From: CAYRGC01 sp964601225
GTDB taxonomy: Bacteria; Patescibacteriota; Gracilibacteria; Peribacterales; Peribacteraceae
DNA: 64,000 bases
Direction of reading: 5' to 3'
NCBI GenBank assembly: GCA_964601225.1
Contig: CAZRMM010000001.1
Coordinates: 248,001 to 312,000, forward strand
A model generated the notes under the pieces. It was not told the DNA's origin. It searched no databases and worked only from the letters and a program-made list of their open reading frames with translations. A program made the translations under genes and the position numbers. Position 1 is the first letter of the stretch. Each line of letters starts with the position of its first letter. Below are positions 6,743 to 14,259 of the stretch, piece by piece.

Positions 6743-8989
6743 TTATCTCCGCGGGCCGCGGTTGAAACCGCCGCCCGGGGGGCCGCGGCGGGGGCCGCCG
6801 AATCCGCCTCCCATGCGGGGCGGCGGGGGCACGTAGCCCTCCGGCGGAGGCGTCATCTGCTTGAGCGAGAGTCGCGTCTTGCCTTCGACGGCATCGTACT
6901 CGATGCAGATCGCTTCCACTTCCTGGCCCATCTGGAGCACGTCCTCGACGCGCTCGGTGCGCTTCCACTGGAGCTCGGAGATGTGGATCATCGCGTCCTT
7001 GCCAGGGAGGAATTCCACGATGGCACCGGTGCCGTCGATGATGCGGACAACCTTTCCCTTGTACTTCTTGCCTACCTCCGGCTTCTCCACGATGCCCTGG
7101 ATCCAGGCTTTGGCCTTGGCCATGGCGTCGCCGTTGAGCGCGGTAACGAACACGAGACCGGAATCCTCGATGTCGATCTCGACACCGAGTTCGCCCGTGA
7201 TCTTCTGGATGGTTTCGCCCCCCTTGCCGATGACGAGGCGGATATCCTCCGGATCGATCTGGATGGTCTCGATGCGCGGGGCATAGGGCGAGAGGTCCTT
7301 GCGGGGCTCGCTGATCGCGGCGAGCATCACTTTGAGCACCTGGGCACGGCCGACCTTGGCCTTCTCGAGCGCCTCCACGAAGACGTTGTCCGGGAGACCC
7401 TTGATTTTAATGTCCATCTGGATGGCTGTGACCCCCTTTTCGGTACCGGTGACTTTGAAGTCCATGTCACCGCCGAAATCCTCTTCGTCCTGGAGGTCGG
7501 TGAGCACGACGTACTTCCCCTTCGCCTCGTCGGACATGAGCCCGAGAGCGATGGCGGAAACCGGAGCCGAGATCGGCACGCCGGCGGCCATGAGCGCGAG
7601 CGTGGAACCGCAGGTGGCGGCCATGGAACTCGAGCCGTTGGAACTGAGGATCTCGGTGACCGTGCGAATCGTGTACGGAAAGTCCTCCTGCTTCGGGAGC
7701 ACCGGCTCGATACCGCGCTGCGCAAGATTACCGTGGCCGATCTCGCGATTACCTACCATGAGACGGTTCGAGGTTTCGCCCACCGAGAACGGCGGGAAGT
7801 TGTAGTGGTGCATGTACCGGAGCTTGTGCTCGCCCTCCATGCCTTCCACGAGCTGCTGATCGCCGGGAGCACCGAGCGTACAGGTGGTGAGCCCCTGCGT
7901 CTCGCCGCGCTCGAAGAGAGCGGAACCGTGGACGCGGTTCGGAAGGATGTCGACCATCGCGGAGAGGCTGCGGATCTGGTCAACCTTGCGGCTGCTCATG
8001 CGAATCCCCTCTTCGATGACGAGGCGGCGTACTTCGGCCTTGATGATCTTGTCCACGAACTTGCCGGCGTTCTTCTCGAGCTCAGCGGCGAGCTCCTCGG
8101 AGGCTTCGTCCCCCGCCTTGGCCGGGAACTTCTCGGCGAGCTTCTCCTTGGCGTCCTCCATCAGCTTGCTGAAGATCGCGCGGCGCTCGTTCTTGCGCAT
8201 GTCGGTCTTCACGGCCTTGGTGATGTCGGCCAGGGCCCAGGACTTGAGATGGTCGTAGGCCTCCTGGTGGAAGAAATCGTCCTCGATGACGAATTTCTTC
8301 TTCCCGACCTCTTTCTGGATGTCGGCGAAGAACTTCACGATCTTCTGGGCCCACTTCTTGCCAAACTCGATGGCCCTGAGGATCTCGGCTTCCGGAACCT
8401 GGTTGGCGCCGGCCTCGATCATGACGACGCGCTCGCCGGAGGCGGTCACGAACATGTCGAGATCCGTCTTCGTGCGGGCTTCGCGGGAGGGGTTGAGGAC
8501 AAGCTCGCCGCCGATCATTCCCACACGGACCGTTGCGAGAGGACCGTCACAGGGGCAATCGGAAAGCGCGACTGCAAGGCTCGCTGCATTGGCAGCGGCG
8601 ATGTCGAACTCGTTCTCGAAGTCGTAGCTGAGGACGGTGCAGAACACCTGGATGTCCCGGTGCATGGACTTGGGGAACATCGGGCGAAGACCGCGGTCGA
8701 CGACGCGACCGAGGAGGACGAAATCGTCGGACGGGCGCCCCTCGCGCTTGCGGAAGCGGCTGCCAGCGATCTTGCCGCCGGCGTAGAACTTCTCCTGGAA
8801 AACGACCTGGAGAGGGAGGAAGTCGACGTTGTCACGTGCTTTCGCACTGACGGTGACGTTACCCATGGCGACGGTATCGCCCATTTGGCAGAGAACGGTG
8901 GCATTCGCCTGTTCGGCGATGCCTCCAACTTTGACGATGAGCTTTTTGTCCCCAAGCTCGAGGGAATACTCTTTCTGCGGCTGCAGCAT
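6743..8989 (-). CDS. pnp: Polyribonucleotide nucleotidyltransferase (PNPase)
   Basis: A phosphorolytic 3'-5' exoribonuclease of the RNA degradation machinery. 748 aa in the usual order: first RNase PH domain, helical linker, second RNase PH domain, then a KH domain (VIGKGGETIQKITGE) and an S1 domain (GKVVRIIDGTGAIVEFLPGK). The second PH domain has DFGGDMDFKVTGT, the conserved DxxGDMDFK motif. The last ~35 residues are Pro/Gly/Arg-rich (GGGFGGPRRGPPGGG), an RNA-binding-like tail. The ~230-nt gap upstream holds a REP-like copy and small hairpins, possibly the leader through which PNPase often autoregulates. Confidence 0.97.
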   Translation of the reverse strand: MLQPQKEYSLELGDKKLIVKVGGIAEQANATVLCQMGDTVAMGNVTVSAKARDNVDFLPLQVVFQEKFYAGGKIAGSRFRKREGRPSDDFVLLGRVVDRGLRPMFPKSMHRDIQVFCTVLSYDFENEFDIAAANAASLAVALSDCPCDGPLATVRVGMIGGELVLNPSREARTKTDLDMFVTASGERVVMIEAGANQVPEAEILRAIEFGKKWAQKIVKFFADIQKEVGKKKFVIEDDFFHQEAYDHLKSWALADITKAVKTDMRKNERRAIFSKLMEDAKEKLAEKFPAKAGDEASEELAAELEKNAGKFVDKIIKAEVRRLVIEEGIRMSSRKVDQIRSLSAMVDILPNRVHGSALFERGETQGLTTCTLGAPGDQQLVEGMEGEHKLRYMHHYNFPPFSVGETSNRLMVGNREIGHGNLAQRGIEPVLPKQEDFPYTIRTVTEILSSNGSSSMAATCGSTLALMAAGVPISAPVSAIALGLMSDEAKGKYVVLTDLQDEEDFGGDMDFKVTGTEKGVTAIQMDIKIKGLPDNVFVEALEKAKVGRAQVLKVMLAAISEPRKDLSPYAPRIETIQIDPEDIRLVIGKGGETIQKITGELGVEIDIEDSGLVFVTALNGDAMAKAKAWIQGIVEKPEVGKKYKGKVVRIIDGTGAIVEFLPGKDAMIHISELQWKRTERVEDVLQMGQEVEAICIEYDAVEGKTRLSLKQMTPPPEGYVPPPPRMGGGFGGPRRGPPGGGFNRGPRR

Positions 8990-9095
8990 ATAATAAAGGG
9001 TGCTTCGGCCGTGCCCGATGCGGGTACGGCGAAAGGAAATAGGAAGCCCCTTCCTTTGGTCTTTCTCACGTCACGCGGATGGATTCACATCTCGT

Positions 9096-9118
9096 CCTTC
9101 GACAAGCTCAGGATGACA
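9096..9118 (+). repeat. REP-like repeat, best-preserved copy
   Basis: CCTTCGACAAGCTCAGGATG followed by ACA lies in the gap between pnp and the racemase gene. This string is the form against which the other, more diverged copies in this window can be compared. Confidence 0.6.
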
Positions 9119-9220
9119 GAGCGGAAGAGCGGAACGTAAACCCAGGGGCGACGACGTAGGGCGACGAAGGGAAGGAACTGGGGCCAGTATATCCCGTTTT
9201 ATTGCAAAAAAGAAGGGGTT

Positions 9221-9922
9221 CTACTTCATATTCTTCTCGTAGATTGTCTCACAAGATCGTTCCGCAAGGATCTCGAGGCTGTTATAGACGGACAGCGATT
9301 GCTCCAGAGGATTGATGATAAATGGTAGCTCCGTGCAGCCAAGAATGACCGCTTCTGCCCCCCTCTTTTGAAGGGAAGAAATGATGTCCGAAGCGACGAT
9401 TCGATCATCATCCGTTGCATTGCGCGCAATCACCCTCTGAATCGCCGCGACAAGTCGCCCTTGTTCCTCGAACGTGGGCTGAAGAGACTCGATGCCAGAG
9501 CGAGTAAGCGGATCCGCATAGAGACCTGAACGCATGGTAGTGATCGATCCCAATACTCCTACTTTTTTCCGACCGTCCCTCTTCACGTCTTGAATCACGG
9601 AATCAACCAGAGAAATGAACGGAAGCTGCCCCGCTTTGCGAATGCGATCTACGAAGAGGTGCATCGTATTGCAGGTCATTACCAGAAAATCAGCGCCGGC
9701 GAGACGAAGATCGTGTGCTCCTTTCTCGACCATCGTGATCGTCTTCTCCTCGTCATCCCTACTCTCGATGAGATCGGGTACGGGGAGGCTCTTGAGAAGG
9801 AAAGGCGGGTAGTCGGCGTTCGTTTTCGCACCGTGGTTTTTCACGGAGAGCTCCAAGAGCTTTTCGCAGAAGTGCAGACTCGCCTGCGGGCCCATGCCGC
9901 CGAGGATGCCGAGAGTCTTCAT
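9221..9922 (-). CDS. Aspartate/glutamate racemase family protein
   Basis: 233 aa. The N-terminus KTLGILGGMGPQAS is the family's signature. The two catalytic cysteines are visible in VMTCNTMH (first half) and ILGCTELPF (second half). Such enzymes interconvert L- and D-amino acids without cofactor; those with GGMGP are usually annotated as aspartate racemase or broad-specificity RacX/YgeA types. Substrate cannot be told from sequence. It overlaps the upstream gene by four bases (ATGA), so it is translationally coupled to it and shares its attenuator-like leader. Confidence 0.9.
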   Translation of the reverse strand: MKTLGILGGMGPQASLHFCEKLLELSVKNHGAKTNADYPPFLLKSLPVPDLIESRDDEEKTITMVEKGAHDLRLAGADFLVMTCNTMHLFVDRIRKAGQLPFISLVDSVIQDVKRDGRKKVGVLGSITTMRSGLYADPLTRSGIESLQPTFEEQGRLVAAIQRVIARNATDDDRIVASDIISSLQKRGAEAVILGCTELPFIINPLEQSLSVYNSLEILAERSCETIYEKNMK

Positions 9923-10890
9923 GGCCGTTCGGGGTAAATGCCCTTCAGCGTCTCGGCGTTGGCACCCACGTTTTCGAGTGCGGCGAGATCACTGCGGATG
10001 TGGTGGTCCTTGAGTCGCATATCGGCGAGCGCGGCGAGCGAACAGGGATCATGATGCTGGGGATACGGGTAGTACGTCGGTCGCGATCCGAGCATTGTGA
10101 GGAGCGGAATGACGTCACGCCCGGACATCTTCTCCGCGAAGTGCGACGTGAGGGCGAAGAACGGTTTTTCGGCATTGCCCCCGATGGGAAGAATGGCGCG
10201 CGTTGCGCTTTCCGCGGCAACGGCTTCGTAGGGGTAATGGGCGTCATGCGCGCCGTTGTAGACGACGTTCGCCGCCGCATAAAGCTCGTGATTCCCTCTG
10301 CCATTTGAGTGCTTTTCCTCCGAAGAACTCAGCTGATCGAGAAGATGATGGCCGTGGCCCGTCTTCTCGGCGGCATCGCGGACCCGCTCGGACACCTCGT
10401 GAATCGCCGCGGAGGTCTCGGGATTCTCCTCCTCGCCGATGCGCACGACGACACTGCGCGCGACGTCGGCATGGAACCTGTCGATGAAGCGCAAAATGTA
10501 TTCCTTGGTCTGCTCAGCGCGGCGCTGTGCGAGATCGAGGGGGATGCCGTTTGTCTTCGCGATAAAATCAGTGGCCTGATAGATGAGATAGGTCGGCGAG
10601 TCCCCTATCTTCTGCTGAAACTCCCGCATCATGCGAAGACCCGGCAGAAAGAGTGACGGCAAACGGACGGGCAATTCCGGACCGGCCGACATGCCGAGAC
10701 CGGTCGTGAGGAGAATCTGGCGGACGGAGAGAGAACCTTGCGCGATCTCGCGACTGATACGCTCGAGCGGAAGGGCATCGGAACTGGTGGCGAGCCGCAG
10801 AGGATCGATGGATCGATCGATCCCCTTCAGTCGAAAGGATTGCTGGATGGCGTTAGAGGTCGGACGAGCGAGAGCAGAGGAGAAATGCAT
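9919..10890 (-). CDS. Uncharacterised protein behind an attenuator-like leader
   Basis: About 323 aa from ATG 10890, chosen because a hairpin plus T-tract lies just upstream and longer frames run through it. It looks soluble and largely helical, with His-rich segments late in the protein (YPYPQHHDPC; GHGHHLLDQL). Conserved-looking patches include LLTTGLGMSAGPELP and YLIYQATDFIAKTNG. I do not recognise the family. It is coupled by ATGA overlap to an amino-acid racemase, which, with the leader, suggests a role in amino acid metabolism; that is inference. Confidence 0.65.
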   Translation of the reverse strand: MHFSSALARPTSNAIQQSFRLKGIDRSIDPLRLATSSDALPLERISREIAQGSLSVRQILLTTGLGMSAGPELPVRLPSLFLPGLRMMREFQQKIGDSPTYLIYQATDFIAKTNGIPLDLAQRRAEQTKEYILRFIDRFHADVARSVVVRIGEEENPETSAAIHEVSERVRDAAEKTGHGHHLLDQLSSSEEKHSNGRGNHELYAAANVVYNGAHDAHYPYEAVAAESATRAILPIGGNAEKPFFALTSHFAEKMSGRDVIPLLTMLGSRPTYYPYPQHHDPCSLAALADMRLKDHHIRSDLAALENVGANAETLKGIYPERP

Positions 10891-10911
10891 GAGGAAGGAA
10901 GAAGAACAAAC

Positions 10912-10936
10912 AAAAAAACCGCCCCGTACGGAGCGG
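10912..10936 (-). terminator. Terminator/attenuator hairpin just before the 10890 gene
   Basis: On the minus strand CCGCTCCGTACGGGGCGG followed by seven T. It ends about 20 nt before the ATG at 10890, so it must be read through for the gene to be expressed. The central CCGTACGG occurs again at 10966-10973 inside the preceding short ORF, giving an alternative pairing partner. Confidence 0.65.
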
Positions 10937-10957
10937 CGTGCTGACGAGTTCATGCAC

Positions 10958-11053
10958 TCAACGCCAACCGTACGGTCTGCACAACATCGGACGCCACGCA
11001 CCCTTGAGGGAAGCGAACGGGGAAACGCCGACGTTGTATGCGGAGAATTGCAT
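10958..11053 (-). CDS. Putative leader peptide containing two Trp codons
   Basis: A 31-aa frame, ATG 11053 to TGA 10958, reading MQFSAYNVGVSPF... and ending CRPYGWR. Trp codons are at positions 20 and 30. The stop lies about 20 nt before the terminator hairpin, and GGCGTTGAG at its end can pair with CTC...ACGCC, overlapping the hairpin base. This is the layout of a ribosome-mediated attenuator. A TrpR-like gene lies just upstream. Trp as the sensed amino acid is weakly supported because only two codons are present. Confidence 0.4.
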   Translation of the reverse strand: MQFSAYNVGVSPFASLKGAWRPMLCRPYGWR

Positions 11054-11117
11054 TGATCTCTTGTACCGTTACATCATTACAGAACGGACACGACGAAATC
11101 AAGAGAAAATTTCCGAC

Positions 11118-11402
11118 TCACTTCTTGGCTGTCTTTTTCAGGAAGTGATTGAATCCTCCCGTGCCGTACTGGAGCATGCGCGAGCCGCGCGTGATTTTAC
11201 TGATGCTGATGCCGAACTTCTTGGCGATCTCTCTCTGCGTCATCCCCGTCGCAAGTGCACGAATAAGCTCCCAGCGTTCGGCGAGCGAATCGAGTTCCTG
11301 GGGAGTAAGAATGTCCTTCAGAAGAATTTCTGCCTCATCCTCATCCTTGATCGAAGCAAAGAGACGGTAGAGTTCGCGGTCGGGAGCTGCCATGCGCTCC
11401 AT
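11118..11402 (-). CDS. TrpR/YerC-family helix-turn-helix regulator
   Basis: 94 aa. The core DILTPQELDSLAERWELIRAL, then MTQREIAKKFGISISKITRGSRML, is the Trp-repressor fold: a hydrophobic dimer helix followed by the HTH with the REIA...GxSxxxITRGS signature. It matches the YerC/YecD branch, often found near amino acid genes. A C-terminal FNHFLKK tail follows. DNA-binding repressor is the likely role; whether it binds tryptophan is unknown. ATG 11393 is an alternative start. It lies 27 nt after the corrected end of the upstream gene. Confidence 0.85.
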   Translation of the reverse strand: MERMAAPDRELYRLFASIKDEDEAEILLKDILTPQELDSLAERWELIRALATGMTQREIAKKFGISISKITRGSRMLQYGTGGFNHFLKKTAKK

Positions 11403-11429
11403 GATAAACCACCATCAGAGTAAGCGCGA

Positions 11430-11856
11430 TTATTCCCGAGGTAGCGACGGCAGCTCCATCGCCCGAGCGATGACGGTAAATTGCTCCTCCAAAACGCTCA
11501 CCGAATCCCCCTTCATCCTTTCCAACCTCAGAATTCCCGCCCCCAAGAATGCGCAAGACACCCAACGCAAGCGCGGAAGCGGCATACTCCAGCACTGCCG
11601 CGCGATCCCGCATCGAGACCCCCTCGCTCTCGAGCAACTGATGAAGAGACATGTAGGAATGAAGCGCTGTCATATTCCAATCCAAGGGACGAATTTCTTC
11701 GCCGAGAACACCAATGATTTTTCCATAAATATCGCCCAGTCTGGCCGTAATGATCATCTCTTGGAAAGCCAGGTCCGCGAAAGATGCGTCGGGGACAATA
11801 TCTGCTTTTTGAAGCACGACCCGTTGCGCCCGTGAAAGAATTTCCTCCTCGTCCAT
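11430..11856 (-). pseudogene. Hypothetical protein with an apparent +1 frameshift
   Basis: Frame one from ATG 11856 reads MDEEEILSRAQRVVLQKAD... to ALALGVLRILG, then turns into implausible sequence that runs 62 nt into the TrpR-like gene. Skipping one C in the CCCCC run at 11540-11544 (G on the coding strand) gives ILGAGILRLERMKGDSVSVL, then EEQFTVIARAMELPSLPRE and a stop at 11430, leaving a normal 27-nt gap to the next gene. So the real product is probably ~142 aa. The cause may be a sequencing or assembly error, decay, or programmed slippage on the G run. Function unknown. Confidence 0.7.
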
Positions 11857-11892
11857 GTGATCACTATGACGCGCTCTGCATCGTACGCAACG

Positions 11893-11915
11893 AAAAAACC
11901 CTCCGGGCGGGAGGG
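11893..11915 (-). terminator. Terminator of rpsO
   Basis: CCCTCC-GGGCG-GGAGGG hairpin, followed on the minus strand by six T. It starts 19 nt after the rpsO stop. Confidence 0.85.
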
Positions 11916-11934
11916 TTTCCTCTTTGAGTGGCGG

Positions 11935-12204
11935 TTATTTCTTGAGCTTGTGGCTCTCGAGCACCTTTTGGTACTGCTCTGGCTTGTTCATCTTGAGGTA
12001 CGTGAGGAGCTTGCGGCGCTTGGCGACCTTCGCGAGGAGGCCGCGGCGGGCGGACTGATCTTTCTTGTGCTCCCCGAGGTGATCGGTGAGAAGCTTGATC
12101 TCCTTCGTGAGAAGGGCGACCTGAACCTGGGGCGAGCCCGTGTCCTTCGCATGCGTGCGATGCTTGGTAATGAGGGTTTTCTTCTGGGTGCGCTTGATGG
12201 TCAT
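11935..12204 (-). CDS. rpsO: 30S ribosomal protein S15
   Basis: 89 aa, the normal S15 length. Recognisable motifs are HAKDTGSPQVQVALLT, then LTDHLGEHKKDQSARRGLL and KRRKLLTYLK. It binds the 16S rRNA central domain early in small-subunit assembly. In many bacteria rpsO and pnp are neighbours; here they are 3 kb apart on the same strand. Confidence 0.98.
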   Translation of the reverse strand: MTIKRTQKKTLITKHRTHAKDTGSPQVQVALLTKEIKLLTDHLGEHKKDQSARRGLLAKVAKRRKLLTYLKMNKPEQYQKVLESHKLKK

Positions 12205-12331
12205 AGCGGCAGGAAAAAGAAGTTAGCGCCGGGCGCTCCAGGGGTAATTCCACAAGGAGAGCGCGGACGCGGGGTCGAATTTTACGGATATTCGCCTTCA
12301 TTTCAAGGGAAAACTGGATTTTCATTGATAG

Positions 12332-12393
12332 GTGTCGAGAGTCGGGTGTCGAGATTCGGGGTATCTCGTCACCCGCAACCCGACACTCGACAC
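12332..12393. repeat. Short-unit inverted repeat without cargo gene
   Basis: GTGTCGAGAGTCGGGT (12332-12347) pairs with ACCCGACACTCGACAC (12378-12393), 15 of 16 positions. Both arms are built from diverged (A)CTCGACAC-like units. It has the look of the inverted repeats that flank the four-helix-bundle genes, but encloses no gene. It lies between rpsO and rmuC. Confidence 0.55.
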
Positions 12394-12458
12394 TGAAGGT
12401 GAACCTTCGTCCACCCGATCCCCTGGCGCGATGAAGAAGTGCAGGTAGGCTGCGGCAT

Positions 12459-13613
12459 ATGAATTTGCTTCTTCCTCTTCTCGTCGGCCTTGTGGCGGGC
12501 GTCGTTATTGGCATTCCCCTGGGACGGTTCCTCACGAAAAAATCCGAGAAAGACGTGGAAGCGATTGCCGAGTCCATCGCGGGACGCATGATGCCGAAGC
12601 AGATGGATAGCATCCTGAAGCTCGCCGAAACGAAGCTCACGGGAAAGAAGGAAGTGATCGACGGCACGTTGAAAACGATGAATGAGAGCATGACCAAGGA
12701 ATTCAACCGCGTGGAGCAGCTCATGGACAAGCTGGAGAAAGGGAGCGTGAAGATCGACACGCGTCTCGACAGCGCCGCCGTCGCCATCAAGGACCTCGCG
12801 AGCTCCGCAGAAGGTCTCAAGACCGCGCTCGCGAGCAACAGCAGCCGCGGCCAGTGGGGAGAACGCATGGCGGAAGACGTACTGCGACTCTCCGGCCTCG
12901 TCGAAGGCATCAACTTCATCAAGCAGACGATCCTGGAGACCGGTTCCAAGCCGGACTTCACCTTCATGCTCCCCGGCGAGCAGCGTCTCAACATGGACGT
13001 GAAATTCCCGTTCAATAACTACCAGCTCTATACCGAAGCCAAGACCGAGAAGGACAAGAAGGAATACCGCGAGAAATTCCTCAAGGACGTGCGCAAGCGC
13101 CTGAAAGAAGTCCAGACGCGCGACTATATCAACCCCGAGGACGGCACCGTGGATTACGTGCTCCTCTTCGTCCCCAACGAACAGGTGTTCGCCTTCATCA
13201 ACGAGTTCGATCGGGAGCTGATCGACGAAGCGCTCCGCGGCAAGACCATCCTCTGCTCCCCGCTCAGCCTCTACGCCATCCTGGCCATCATCCGGCAGTC
13301 CATCGATAACTTCAGCACGCAGGCGCGTTCCCGGGAAATCTTCGACGCATTCCAGTCCGCGAGGCTGCAGTGGGATAAATTCAAGGACCAGATGGGCACG
13401 GTGAAGGATCGCCTCGATTCCGTCGGAAAGTCGTACGATGAACTCGTCGGCGCTCGCGAGCGCCAATTGGACAGACAGTTCGCGAAGATCGATGAGCTCC
13501 GTTCCGGTCAGACGGTTCCGGTCGCGCAACTCGACGCCGTCATCGAAGACGTGAAGGCGAAAGCCGTCGCGAAGAAGGTGACTTCGCCGTCACGCGAAGA
13601 GGCGATGCTGTGA
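12459..13613 (+). CDS. rmuC: RmuC-family DNA recombination protein
   Basis: 384 aa. One N-terminal transmembrane helix (LLLPLLVGLVAGVVIGIPLG), then a coiled-coil region (about 30-125), then the RmuC nuclease-like core: RGQWGERMAEDVLRLSGL, PDFTFMLPGEQRLNMDVKFP, VDYVLLFVPNEQVFAFI and LCSPLSLYAILAIIRQS. RmuC limits inversions at short inverted repeats, which is notable in a genome full of them. The start is supported by TAGGCT ending seven bases before ATG. Confidence 0.95.
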   Translation: MNLLLPLLVGLVAGVVIGIPLGRFLTKKSEKDVEAIAESIAGRMMPKQMDSILKLAETKLTGKKEVIDGTLKTMNESMTKEFNRVEQLMDKLEKGSVKIDTRLDSAAVAIKDLASSAEGLKTALASNSSRGQWGERMAEDVLRLSGLVEGINFIKQTILETGSKPDFTFMLPGEQRLNMDVKFPFNNYQLYTEAKTEKDKKEYREKFLKDVRKRLKEVQTRDYINPEDGTVDYVLLFVPNEQVFAFINEFDRELIDEALRGKTILCSPLSLYAILAIIRQSIDNFSTQARSREIFDAFQSARLQWDKFKDQMGTVKDRLDSVGKSYDELVGARERQLDRQFAKIDELRSGQTVPVAQLDAVIEDVKAKAVAKKVTSPSREEAML

Positions 13614-13670
13614 TGTCTGCGCATCAGACGCAACAAGAGAAAAATTGACATTTTTTCTCGAGCGATTAGA

Positions 13671-13736
13671 GTGACCCTTATAGCTCAGAAGAACGTCGTC
13701 CTCGGCCTCATTTCCGTCGTCGTCCTCTCGGACTGA
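13671..13736 (+). CDS. Putative branched-chain-amino-acid leader peptide
   Basis: A 21-aa frame from GTG 13671 to TGA 13736: VTLIAQKNVVLGLISVVVLSD. Eleven residues are Val, Leu or Ile, in the pattern of ilv/leu leader peptides. The start is uncertain: a promoter TTGACA (13645)-16 nt-TAGAGT (13667) would begin transcription near 13679, just inside this frame. It is followed by the attenuator described next. Confidence 0.55.
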   Translation: MTLIAQKNVVLGLISVVVLSD

Positions 13737-13792
13737 CGCGAAGTGCTGAGCTGAAAATTCTGCTCCCCACTTCGCGTCGGGGAGTTCTTTTT
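13682..13792 (+). promoter_or_regulatory. Transcription attenuator with three alternative stems
   Basis: Segment 1 AGCTCAG (13682-13688) pairs with CTGAGCT (13746-13752). Segment 2 GACGCGAAGTG (13735-13745) pairs perfectly with segment 3 CACTTCGCGTC (13768-13778). Segment 3/4 CTCCCC (13763-13768) with GGGGAG (13779-13784) makes a terminator followed by TTCTTTTTTT. A ribosome stalled early on the Val/Leu codons would cover segment 1 and allow 2:3; one reaching the stop would cover 2 and allow termination. This is the classical attenuator logic read directly from the sequence. Confidence 0.75.
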
Positions 13793-13816
13793 TATCTTCT
13801 TTTTTCCCTCATTCCC

Positions 13817-14212
13817 ATGAGGAATACCTTTCCTACCGCTCCGGCCTCGCCGGAAAACCAGATGCCGACTCACCCGCATACGACCGAGCGTCCCCTTCCG
13901 GGCCTCGTTTCCGTTCTGCAGCATGTCTGCGTTCGCTTCGGGGAGGTTTTTGAGGGACGCACGCGCACCGAAACCTTTCAGTACAACGACGCCTATCTGC
14001 CGATCATCGGAACACGTGACGTGGTCTATGACGGCGAGGTGCCTGTCGGCACGAAGGCCGAAATGATTCTGCCGAATGGTCAGCGTCTCGGCTTCGAGGA
14101 GGATCTTCGCGGCGACATGAATCCGACCGCCGGAGCCTATCGGTTCGAACTCTCCTTCACCGAACGGATGAAGGCTGAATGGTTCCGTTTACGGGACTCT
14201 GAATCCCGATGA
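13817..14212 (+). CDS. Hypothetical protein downstream of the attenuator
   Basis: 131 aa, soluble. The N-terminal ~25 residues are Pro/Thr-rich. The core (FQYNDAYLPIIGTRDVVYDG, then EVPVGTKAEMILPNGQRLGF) looks like a small beta-rich fold. No family recognised, and nothing links it to branched-chain amino acids despite the Val/Leu/Ile-rich leader in front. The uvrD-like helicase follows 47 nt later on the same strand. Confidence 0.6.
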   Translation: MRNTFPTAPASPENQMPTHPHTTERPLPGLVSVLQHVCVRFGEVFEGRTRTETFQYNDAYLPIIGTRDVVYDGEVPVGTKAEMILPNGQRLGFEEDLRGDMNPTAGAYRFELSFTERMKAEWFRLRDSESR

Positions 14213-14259
14213 CGGAGTACGTGCACGATCGCTTCTCATAAGGCACACTACGCACCTCG

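Noticed and set aside
10938..11056. T-box riboswitch upstream of the 10890 gene
   Set aside because: No match to the conserved T-box sequence (GGGTGGNACCGCG type) and no specifier-loop structure seen; a short ORF with attenuator stems explains the region better.
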